Shown piece after piece: positions 1-5,489 of a DNA stretch of 5,729 bases. Source of the stretch: Acidobacteriota bacterium. GTDB lineage: Bacteria; Acidobacteriota; Terriglobia; Terriglobales; Acidobacteriaceae. A program made the translations under genes and the position numbers. The stretch covers positions 1-5,729 of the forward strand of contig JAJXUS010000158.1 in assembly GCA_021782675.1 (NCBI GenBank), in the 5' to 3' direction. The first letter of the stretch is position 1. Every line of letters begins with the position of its first letter. A model generated the notes under the pieces. It did no database searches. It saw only the letters and a program-made list of their open reading frames with translations, and was not told the DNA's origin.

Positions 1-985
1 CCATGTAATACTCCGGCGCGTTGACGATGACGCCCTTCATCAGCGGTGTGACGGAGAGCGCGCGGGGCCGTCCATCCATCTGTTTGGCATCGAGCGGAAG
101 GTTGATCTGGTATGCGCCGGCGCTATCCTGCTGAATTTCCTTGATGGTGTCCGAGACGAAGTTGGAGATCCAGCCTTCGAAATGGTCGTCGCGGGTCAGC
201 AGCATCCACGGGCCGAAGCCGAGCACGTAGTAGTAGGGAAACAGGCCACGCAGGGGGCCGATTTCCTGAAAACTTTCGGCGGCATAGATCACCGCTCCGG
301 CATTGCGCGCGGCCAAGGCTACGTCGTGCGCTTCGAAGTTTTCATAGGTAAGCTGCGTTCCGTCGTACACCATCTCGTGGAAGATATCGCCCAGCGACAT
401 GACGATGCGACGGCCGGGCAGGACGCGCATGCTGGCGATGGCGAGCGAAGCGGTGCGGCGCCAGGTTGCCAGATCGGTTTCCGCCGGGTCTTCACTTTTG
501 ATCTGCTTCAGCTCCGCGATGACGGTCTTCAAGTCCCGGGTGTACGGCGTCTGGCTTCCGCCGTCGTCAAGGATCGAGATGTTCCATCCCAGGTCCGGCT
601 CTCTGCTCAGATCGCTGATGGCGTTGTTCAGGGCATCGTTGCGATACTGCGGGCCGGCGAAGGGAAGGATGATGAGCAGGTTGGGCTTATCCGCTGGCTT
701 GCCGGTTTTGGCATCGATTGTGTTGGCCCACGGGCGCGACAAGGTGAAAGCGACCGGCTTGCCATCCACCTGTACCCGCAGGCTGGAAGGGGTGAGGTTG
801 CTCACAGGGCGCGTGGTGTCGTGATAAACGGCGATGAAAGGGACGTGGACAACTCGCGCCCGCTCAATAAATGCGGGGACCGTTCCCCTGGCAGGGGCGG
901 AAGATTGAGCGGCGATCGGATTCGGCGGCAGGGCTACCGCGAACGCGGCGACGGCGACCCAGTTCCACGGAAAAGATTTGTTCAC
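1..985 (-). CDS. Secreted VWFA-related (acidobacterial type) protein, N-terminal 328 residues, runs off left edge
   Basis: The frame is open from GTG 985 to the left edge, giving 328 residues without a stop. No in-frame ATG lies near the beginning. GTG 985 is chosen because a typical signal peptide follows at once (MNKSF, hydrophobic AVAAFAVAL, probable cleavage after IAA at residue 26); an in-frame TGA upstream limits any extension. Residues 42-82 fit the N-terminal part of the VWFA-related family (strand, 'NLTPSSLRVQVDGKPVAF', compare 'gLtkedFrvfeDGk'). Three core strands follow: LLIILPF (103-109), GRRIVMSLGD (191-200) and ARNAGAVIYAAE (226-237). The last visible part (291-328, ending APEYYM) resembles the usual end of that domain. 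The metal-binding DxSxS motif expected after the first strand is absent (PFAGPQYRND), so metal-dependent adhesion is doubtful. The protein is probably exported to periplasm or surface; its ligand is unknown. Upstream tRNA-Leu is co-directional, 115 nt away. Family assignment is by recalled pattern, moderately sure. Confidence 0.8.
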   Translation of the reverse strand, partial: MNKSFPWNWVAVAAFAVALPPNPIAAQSSAPARGTVPAFIERARVVHVPFIAVYHDTTRPVSNLTPSSLRVQVDGKPVAFTLSRPWANTIDAKTGKPADKPNLLIILPFAGPQYRNDALNNAISDLSREPDLGWNISILDDGGSQTPYTRDLKTVIAELKQIKSEDPAETDLATWRRTASLAIASMRVLPGRRIVMSLGDIFHEMVYDGTQLTYENFEAHDVALAARNAGAVIYAAESFQEIGPLRGLFPYYYVLGFGPWMLLTRDDHFEGWISNFVSDTIKEIQQDSAGAYQINLPLDAKQMDGRPRALSVTPLMKGVIVNAPEYYM

Positions 986-1100
986 AAACGTCTCAGCAGC
1001 GGCCGTGCACAACGTTTCGGCAGGGAGGCCGTGTCCTCAGTGTATCCACACCCGGCATCAAGCTGCGTGGATGCGGGAAAGTGGTTTTCACGGGAAGCGC

Positions 1101-1185
1101 TGGTGCGAAAGGGGGGACTTGAACCCCCATGGGTTACCCCGCCAGATCCTAAGTCTGGTGCGTCTGCCAATTTCGCCACTTTCGC
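1101..1185 (-). tRNA. tRNA-Leu, anticodon UAG
   Basis: Read on the minus strand, a complete class II cloverleaf is visible. The acceptor stem GCGAAAG (1185-1179) pairs with CTTTCGC (1111-1105), followed by discriminator A (1104) and an encoded CCA (1103-1101). The D-arm is GCG...CGC with the TTGGCAGA loop. The anticodon stem CCAGA/TCTGG encloses loop CTTAGGA, placing anticodon UAG at 1151-1149. A long variable arm (GGGGTAACCC) precedes the T-arm GGGGG-TTCAAGT-CCCCC. The long variable arm, A73 and the UAG anticodon together identify leucine; it reads CUA and possibly other CUN codons. It lies 115 nt upstream of the VWFA-related gene on the same strand and is divergent from glgC. I see no clear terminator downstream of it. 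Confidence 0.97.
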
Positions 1186-1225
1186 ACGCCTGGTAACGGT
1201 GGCGAGCAATGCCCCGTCCAACCGT

Positions 1226-1256
1226 ATTGTACTGCGCACCCCGCGCCGCCTGTTAC
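1226..1256 (-). promoter_or_regulatory. Candidate sigma-70 promoter for tRNA-Leu
   Basis: On the minus strand a TACAAT hexamer (1231-1226) is a 5/6 match to the -10 consensus. A GTAACA hexamer (1256-1251) is a 4/6 match to -35, but the spacer is 19 nt, longer than ideal. Transcription would begin near 1219, about 34 nt before the mature tRNA 5' end, a sensible leader for RNase P processing. It sits in the 186-nt gap between tRNA-Leu and the divergent glgC. I found no equally good plus-strand promoter for glgC in this gap. This is a pattern match only. Confidence 0.4.
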
Positions 1257-1371
1257 ACCCGTGTGGTAGCATCGGACGGTTCCGGCGTGCGCATAGCGCT
1301 GGCCCCCGGTAGAGCGTCGCAGCTTGCCCGCAACGCTTTACGCATCTGAGTAAATCGGACGGAATGCCTGA

Positions 1372-2628
1372 ATGAAAGAGACCCTCGGAGTACTTCTGGC
1401 GGGCGGAGCCGGTGAGCGGCTCTATCCTCTCACGCGCGACCGGGCAAAGCCGGCCGTACCGTTTGGCGGCAACTATCGCATCATCGACATTACGCTGTCG
1501 AACTGCATCAACTCCGATCTGCGCAAGGTCTACATTTTGACGCAATACAAGGCGCTTTCACTCAACCGGCACATCCGCGAAGGCTGGGGTTCGGTGGTGG
1601 CCAACGATCTGGGCGAGTTCATCGAGATTCTGCCGCCCATGCAGCGCGTCAGCTCCAACTGGTATATGGGTACAGCGGATGCGGTGTATCAGAACATCTA
1701 TTCCATCGGCAGTGAGCAGCCGAAGCACGTTCTGATCCTGTCGGGCGATCACATTTACAAGATGAACTACGAGCGCATGCTGCGCCAGCATCTGGACTCC
1801 GGCGCCGATGTGACGCTGGCCACCTTGCCGGTCGATCCTTCGGAGGTGTCGCGGTTTGGCGTCGTGGAGGTGTCGCGCACCGGAGAGGTGATCGGCTTTA
1901 TTGAAAAGCCCCGGCAGACCGACGTACGGTCACCGTTCTACCCAGAGAAGGTCGATGCCTCCATGGGCATCTATCTCTTCAATACGGATGTGCTGCTGCC
2001 CGCCCTGATCCGCGATGCAGAAGATCCGGAGTCGGACCATGACTTCGGGCATAACATTCTGCCTGCCATGCTGGGCCAGTACAAAATGTACGCCTTCAAT
2101 TTTGTCGATGAGAACAAGCAGGAGGCGCTGTACTGGCGGGATGTGGGCACGCTCGATGCCTACTATGACGCCAATATGGATGTGGCGTCCGTCACGCCGA
2201 TCTTCAACCTGTATGACAAAAGCTGGCCCATGCGCACGCGGCCGCTGCAGTACCCGCCGGCAAAGTTTGTCTTCGGCGAACCGGGCCGTACGGGCATGGC
2301 CATCAACTCCGTCATCTCGGCCGGCTGTATCGTCTCCGGCGCCACGGTGCGCAACAGTGTGCTGTCGCACGATGTCCGCGTCAACTCCTACGGCGAAGTG
2401 GACTCGAGCATCCTGTTTTCTCATGTTCGGATCGGCCGCCATTGCCGCATTCGGCGGGCCATTATCGACCGCGATGTGCATATTCCGGAGGGCACAGTCA
2501 TTGGGTACGACGTCAATGAGGACCGCAAACGCCACCTGGTGACAGAGAGCGGAATCACGGTCGTCAGCCGGGACTACTCGCTGTTTGAAAATCCGGTTTC
2601 TTCAGACTTTCTTCCACAGGACATGTAA
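1372..2628 (+). CDS. glgC: Glucose-1-phosphate adenylyltransferase (ADP-glucose pyrophosphorylase)
   Basis: This 418-residue protein matches the usual GlgC length. It converts glucose-1-phosphate and ATP to ADP-glucose and pyrophosphate, the regulated first step of bacterial glycogen synthesis, in the cytoplasm. The N-terminal nucleotidyltransferase domain shows GGAGERL at 11-17, RAKPAVPFGG at 24-33, GTADAVYQN near 100, LSGDHIYKMNY around 123-133 with D126 at the place of E. coli catalytic D142, and FIEKP with E178-K179 at the place of the glucose-1-phosphate-binding E194-K195. YWRDVGTLDAYYDAN closes the catalytic part. From about residue 300 hydrophobic repeats fit the C-terminal left-handed beta-helix. 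ATG 1372 is chosen because the family's conserved N terminus begins there and GGACGGA lies 8-9 nt upstream. Of the E. coli activator-site residues, K39 and H46 align with D23 and P30 here, so fructose-1,6-bisphosphate control may differ. No glgA or glgB is adjacent in the window. Confidence 0.97.
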   Translation: MKETLGVLLAGGAGERLYPLTRDRAKPAVPFGGNYRIIDITLSNCINSDLRKVYILTQYKALSLNRHIREGWGSVVANDLGEFIEILPPMQRVSSNWYMGTADAVYQNIYSIGSEQPKHVLILSGDHIYKMNYERMLRQHLDSGADVTLATLPVDPSEVSRFGVVEVSRTGEVIGFIEKPRQTDVRSPFYPEKVDASMGIYLFNTDVLLPALIRDAEDPESDHDFGHNILPAMLGQYKMYAFNFVDENKQEALYWRDVGTLDAYYDANMDVASVTPIFNLYDKSWPMRTRPLQYPPAKFVFGEPGRTGMAINSVISAGCIVSGATVRNSVLSHDVRVNSYGEVDSSILFSHVRIGRHCRIRRAIIDRDVHIPEGTVIGYDVNEDRKRHLVTESGITVVSRDYSLFENPVSSDFLPQDM

Positions 2629-2647
2629 GCTCGGTGCATCCGCGGGC

Positions 2648-2673
2648 GGAACTGCCTGGCCTGATCCTGCGTA
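2648..2673 (+). promoter_or_regulatory. Candidate ECF-type promoter for the sigma factor operon
   Basis: GGAAC at 2648-2652 is followed after 17 nt by CGTA at 2670-2673. An AAC-containing -35 with a CGT-type -10 at 16-17 nt is the general layout of many ECF sigma promoters (for example Bacillus SigW, TGAAAC-N16-CGTA). It lies 19 nt after the glgC stop and upstream of the ECF sigma gene, where autoregulation is common. A start point would fall near 2680, giving a leader of roughly 125 nt to ATG 2806. The match is short and could be chance in GC-rich DNA; a second GGAAC at 2713 has no convincing partner. Confidence 0.3.
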
Positions 2674-2723
2674 TTCTGCACCATGGGATCGTCGGCCTGG
2701 GCATTGACGCATGGAACACCGGT

Positions 2724-2740
2724 CCGGCTGCAGAAGCCGG
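2724..2740 (+). other. Perfect 6-bp GC-rich hairpin between glgC and the sigma gene
   Basis: CCGGCT (2724-2729) and AGCCGG (2735-2740) form a perfect 6-bp stem with a 5-nt GCAGA loop. A competing pairing, CACCGG (from 2717) with CCGGTG (to 2742), overlaps it. No T-tract follows, so it is not a standard intrinsic terminator. It could be a leader structure of the sigma operon or chance. It would be coding if the sigma gene started at the upstream ATG 2683. Confidence 0.3.
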
Positions 2741-2805
2741 TGCGCCGGGAGAGTTCCGCGCAGGTTCCGCCGCAAAAACCCAGGACTTCGGGGGCCAACG
2801 AACGA

Positions 2806-3411
2806 ATGCCGGCTGGGCCGAACGAGGAAGTCAACGGGCTGGTGCGCCGCTGCATGCAGGGGGATGGCCACGCCTGGCGGCAGATCGTTGCGCTGCACCA
2901 TCGGCGCGTCTACGGCCTTTGCTACCGCTTTACCGGCTCATCCGCTGACTCGGAGGACCTGACGCAGGAAGTCTTCCTGAAGGTCTATCGCAGCCTGCAA
3001 AGCTTCGATGTGGAGCGGGGCAGCTTTCAAAGCTGGCTGACAGCGTTGACCCGCAATCTGCTGGTGGACCACTTCCGCCGCAATCGCTCCACCCAGGGGA
3101 CGCAATCGCTCGACGCGGGCTGGGATGACCCCGAGGCTGCGGCTGCTCCCATCGAAACGCTTCCGGGTTCAGCGACAGATCCTCTTACGCGCGCGATGCA
3201 GCGGGAGCTGTCGGCGCTCATCCAAAAGGCATTGCTCAAAGTCTCGCCCGATCTGCGGGAGGCGGTCATCCTCCGCGATCTGCACGACATGGACTACCGC
3301 GAAATTGCCGAGACGCTGCGGATTCCGGAAGGCACTGTGAAGTCCCGCATCAGCCGTGGACGCATGGAACTGGCCCGGCTGCTGGAACGTAACAAGAAGC
3401 AGGTGATGTAG
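2806..3411 (+). CDS. ECF-family RNA polymerase sigma factor (sigma-70 family, RpoE-like)
   Basis: From ATG 2806 the protein has 201 residues, typical for ECF sigma factors. Region 2 spans about 11-92: LVRRCMQGD, WRQIVALHHRRVYGLCYRFTG, DSEDLTQEVFLKVYRSL (core-polymerase binding and -10 recognition) and SFQSWLTALTRNLLVDHFRR. A variable acidic, Ala/Pro-rich linker (93-130) leads to region 4 (about 133-196) with the helix-turn-helix MDYREIAETLRIPEGTVKSRISRGR at 162 onward, which reads the -35 element. Regions 1 and 3 are absent, as expected. The frame stays open upstream to ATG 2683, which would add 41 Arg/Pro-rich residues with no family counterpart. Neither start has a good ribosome site; 2806 is preferred because homologous N termini begin near 'EEV..LVRRC' and the candidate promoter lies upstream of it. 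The next gene starts immediately after its stop and encodes a zinc-finger anti-sigma factor, so the two form a regulatory pair. Confidence 0.93.
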   Translation: MPAGPNEEVNGLVRRCMQGDGHAWRQIVALHHRRVYGLCYRFTGSSADSEDLTQEVFLKVYRSLQSFDVERGSFQSWLTALTRNLLVDHFRRNRSTQGTQSLDAGWDDPEAAAAPIETLPGSATDPLTRAMQRELSALIQKALLKVSPDLREAVILRDLHDMDYREIAETLRIPEGTVKSRISRGRMELARLLERNKKQVM

Positions 3412-4335
3412 ATGACGGATAAAGGCCAATTCGACAGCAGACCGCCTTCTTCGGAAGGCTCTCGGCTGGATTGTGCAACCGTCGAGTTGCATCTTGCCGA
3501 ATGGGCGGAAGGTGGGTTGAACGACGCGGAGCATGTGCGGATGGAAGCCCATGTGGCCGGTTGTCCGGCCTGCCGCGAGGAGCTGGAGCAGGCGCGCCGC
3601 GGGCGCGAATGGATGCTCCTGTTGAAGCAGGATGCTCCGCCCGTACCCGCACAGTTGCTGGAGCGTATTCTGGCCGCGACGCAGGATGCCGGTGCGCCGC
3701 ACGCCGCGCCCGGCAGGTCGCGCAACGCCGCGGTCGAGGGCACACTGGCTCAGATCGCTGGCGCCCCCGTCTGGCAGAAAAACTCTGTTGTCGTGCTCCG
3801 CCGCACCCTGTTCGAGCCGCGCATGGCGCTGGTAGCCGCCATGGCATTCTTCTCAATTACGCTCACGCTGAACCTGATGGGCGTCCGGCTGCGATCGCTG
3901 CAGCTCTCTGACTTTACGCCGGCCGGCATGCGGCGTGCGATCACGCGACAGTATGTTCAGGCGGACTCGCGCGTGGTGCGCTACTATCAGAACTTGCGCT
4001 TTGTGTACGAAGTAGAGGCGCGGGTGCAGGAGCTGAAGCGCGCCACCGAGACCGCGCCTCCGCCCGCTGCTGCCCCGCAAACAGACTCCGGAAAGCCCGC
4101 CCGCGGTCACAGCTTCAAGCTGCAGCCGGGCGCAAATCCGCCGGTTGAAAATCCAGCCGGCCGGCAAGCCAGAAGGCAGCATGAACCGGAGCAGCCGTCG
4201 GTGCCCGCGCCAATCTCCTATGGGGGTGCGATGGATGTAGTGCTGCGGATCAATCCCGGCCGCGGTTGCACGGCGCAGCAACCAGCCATAGACTCTCCAT
4301 CCCCCAACGGATTGCAAGAAAGGAGATTTGCGTGA
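3412..4335 (+). CDS. Membrane-anchored zf-HC2 anti-sigma factor
   Basis: The 307-residue protein starts at the ATG directly abutting the sigma stop codon; AGGTG about 7 nt upstream, inside the sigma gene, serves as ribosome site. The cytoplasmic N-terminal part carries a zinc-binding anti-sigma motif: C21, then H47-x3-C51-x2-C54 (HVAGCPAC), which normally clamps the cognate ECF sigma factor. One membrane helix lies at about 138-158 (MALVAAMAFFSITLTLNLMG). The remaining 150 residues should be outside the cytoplasmic membrane: an amphipathic, possibly coiled-coil stretch (about 171-210, with ARVQELKRATE), then a Pro/Ala/Gln-rich low-complexity tail. No catalytic or ligand-binding domain is recognised there. 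The usual mechanism is release of the sigma factor on a signal by proteolysis or conformational change; which signal is unknown. Its end overlaps the next start by 4 nt. The C-terminal tail is unusually long for a simple anti-sigma factor. Confidence 0.88.
   Translation: MTDKGQFDSRPPSSEGSRLDCATVELHLAEWAEGGLNDAEHVRMEAHVAGCPACREELEQARRGREWMLLLKQDAPPVPAQLLERILAATQDAGAPHAAPGRSRNAAVEGTLAQIAGAPVWQKNSVVVLRRTLFEPRMALVAAMAFFSITLTLNLMGVRLRSLQLSDFTPAGMRRAITRQYVQADSRVVRYYQNLRFVYEVEARVQELKRATETAPPPAAAPQTDSGKPARGHSFKLQPGANPPVENPAGRQARRQHEPEQPSVPAPISYGGAMDVVLRINPGRGCTAQQPAIDSPSPNGLQERRFA
4319..4326 (+). promoter_or_regulatory. Strong Shine-Dalgarno that fixes GTG 4332 as start
   Basis: AAAGGAGA ends just before GTG 4332, with GGAG at 4322-4325 and a 6-nt spacer. 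It lies within the last codons of the anti-sigma gene. It decides for GTG 4332 over the in-frame ATG 4266, which has no ribosome site and would lie deep inside the anti-sigma gene. Confidence 0.85.
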
Positions 4336-5171
4336 ACTGCGCCAATCATCCCGATACACCCGCGGCGGCATATTGCCAGTTCTGCGGAAAACCCTTGTGC
4401 GACGGCTGCATCCACCGCGTTGGCGGAGTGGTCGCTTGTGACCCCTGCCTGGCTTCCCGGATTGGTGCGGCCGCGCCCGGTGCGCAGCACGCTTCTCCCG
4501 GGGCAGTCCCCCTCGGCCAATCCTTTGGCAGAAGCGACGCCTGGAATACCCACCCCTGGGGCACCGACCCCAGAGTGGCGCTTGCCCTGGGGTGGATTCC
4601 GGGCGTAGGCGCTATGTACAACGGTCAATTCGCCAAGGGACTGGCCCATGTGGTGATCTTTGCACTGCTCGTGAACCTGGCGCACTTTAACGGGACTCTG
4701 GGTATCGTGGCGTTGGCATGGATTTTTTACCAGATGTTTGACGCCTACCAGACCGCCTCTGCCAGACGCGATGGACTGCCGCTGCCCAACCCTCTCGGTC
4801 TGAACGACATCGGCGCGTGGTTTTCGGCGCGTACGCAGACTCCGGCAGTGCCTCCCAACCCTGCAGCAGCCCCGGGCCCTGTGCCGCCACCGGCTGCCGG
4901 CGCTGCGCCGTTCGCACCCGTGGGCTCCGCCGTCCCTCCCGTGCCGCCGGAGCAGTTTGATACGCCCGATCTGCATGTCTATGGCCGCCACGCGATTCCA
5001 ACCGGCGCAGTGGCGCTGATTGTGATCGGCGCCGGCTTCCTGCTGGCCAACATGGGCATTCTGAGTGAGGACTGGATCGATCGCGGGTGGCCCATTCTCC
5101 TGATCGGACTCGGCGTCTGGCTGGTCATTCAGCGCAGTCAGCATCCGCCGCAGTCAGGGGGGCGGCCATGA
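4332..5171 (+). CDS. B-box-like zinc-finger membrane protein with C-terminal LiaI/LiaF-like module
   Basis: Starting at GTG 4332 the protein has 279 residues. The first 40 form a B-box-like zinc finger with candidate ligands C3, H6, C15, C18, C23, C26, C36 and C39; it directly follows the start, supporting the GTG choice. A Gly/Ala/Pro linker precedes a membrane block at about 82-142, including GWIPGVGAMYNGQFAKG and two hydrophobic helices (104-118, 122-136), ending FDAYQTA. A Pro/Ala-rich linker (about 170-205) follows. The C-terminal module (about 221-272) has two helices around NMGILSEDWIDRGWPILLIGLGVW, the pattern of LiaI/LiaF-like membrane regions (DUF5668 type). The finger and linkers are probably cytoplasmic. 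The gene overlaps the anti-sigma stop by 4 nt (GTGA) and the next start by 4 nt (ATGA). A role in envelope sensing or in modulating the sigma/anti-sigma pair is inferred from context; no enzymatic activity is suggested. Confidence 0.87.
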   Translation: MNCANHPDTPAAAYCQFCGKPLCDGCIHRVGGVVACDPCLASRIGAAAPGAQHASPGAVPLGQSFGRSDAWNTHPWGTDPRVALALGWIPGVGAMYNGQFAKGLAHVVIFALLVNLAHFNGTLGIVALAWIFYQMFDAYQTASARRDGLPLPNPLGLNDIGAWFSARTQTPAVPPNPAAAPGPVPPPAAGAAPFAPVGSAVPPVPPEQFDTPDLHVYGRHAIPTGAVALIVIGAGFLLANMGILSEDWIDRGWPILLIGLGVWLVIQRSQHPPQSGGRP

Positions 5172-5488
5172 AGTCCTGGTACACGCTGCGCCGGATGCGC
5201 GGCGCCATCTATCTGATCCTCGTCGGAGTTCTTGCCCTGTTGAACCAGTACCGCATTCTTACCTGGGACAAGAGCTGGCCGTTCTTCCTGATCGTGCCGG
5301 GCGTACTGATGCTGGCAGAACGCGCTGCATGGACGGCCGATCTCCGCCGCCAGCAGGAGGAGCAGGGATCTCCGATGGCGCAAAGGAATTCAACCTGGGC
5401 AGGCGACGCGGGTGGGCCGCACGGCAGTGCTGCGTTCATTCAGACCACTCCGCCCCCGCCGGAAGATTCCGGTCGCGAGGAGCAATAG
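5168..5488 (+). CDS. Small two-helix membrane protein, LiaI/LiaF-like
   Basis: This 106-residue protein begins MKSWYTLRRMRG. ATG 5168 overlaps the previous stop in an ATGA, and a G-rich stretch (GGGGGGCGG) lies just upstream. An in-frame ATG at 5087 is rejected because it lies within the coding part of the preceding membrane module and would add 27 residues translated from it. Two helices are predicted, at about 13-25 (AIYLILVGVLALL) and 37-50 (WPFFLIVPGVLMLA), separated by a short NQYRILTWDKS loop. The basic start suggests that both termini are cytoplasmic. The tail (52-106) is charged, then Pro/Gly-rich, ending TTPPPPEDSGREEQ. The helix pair matches the C-terminal module of the preceding gene and the next gene. 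Function is unknown; probably a membrane accessory of the same envelope-response operon. Confidence 0.83.
   Translation: MKSWYTLRRMRGAIYLILVGVLALLNQYRILTWDKSWPFFLIVPGVLMLAERAAWTADLRRQQEEQGSPMAQRNSTWAGDAGGPHGSAAFIQTTPPPPEDSGREEQ
5477..5482 (+). promoter_or_regulatory. Shine-Dalgarno for the right-edge gene
   Basis: GAGGAG at 5477-5482 stands 7 nt before ATG 5490. It lies within the last codons of the preceding gene and is the main evidence that the frame running off the right edge is a real gene. Confidence 0.75.
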
Positions 5489-5489
5489 C

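Noticed and set aside
1060..1100. Possible terminator downstream of tRNA-Leu
   Set aside because: Only a 3-bp GTG/CAC stem around an A-rich loop is seen, with no T-tract in the right position.
182..1312. Plus-strand 376-codon open frame across the left third
   Set aside because: It runs antisense to the VWFA-related gene and across the tRNA-Leu gene. Its translation has no domain-like features and is Arg/Gly-rich in the manner of GC-rich shadow frames.
1364..1375. Three-codon mini-ORF (Met-Pro-Glu-stop) overlapping the glgC start by ATGA
   Set aside because: The only Shine-Dalgarno-like stretch (1357-1363) abuts its ATG and is spaced correctly for glgC instead, so it is probably chance.
1930..2535. 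Minus-strand 201-codon open frame inside glgC
   Set aside because: glgC is unambiguous here; the frame is a shadow caused by GC-rich third positions.
2713..2740. Second GGAAC as an alternative ECF -35 element
   Set aside because: No CGT- or TC-type -10 element is found 15-18 nt downstream.
4266..4331. ATG 4266 as start of the B-box protein
   Set aside because: There is no ribosome site, and it would overlap the anti-sigma gene by 70 nt; GTG 4332 has a strong Shine-Dalgarno and the zinc finger starts right after it.
4218..5144. Minus-strand 308-codon open frame opposite the B-box protein
   Set aside because: It is antisense to a gene with a clear zinc finger, membrane helices and ribosome site; its own translation is low-complexity Arg/Gly/His-rich with no recognisable motif.
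5087..5167. ATG 5087 as start of the 106-residue membrane protein
   Set aside because: It lies in the coding part of the preceding membrane module; ATG 5168 forms an ATGA overlap and is followed by the basic stretch expected before the first helix.
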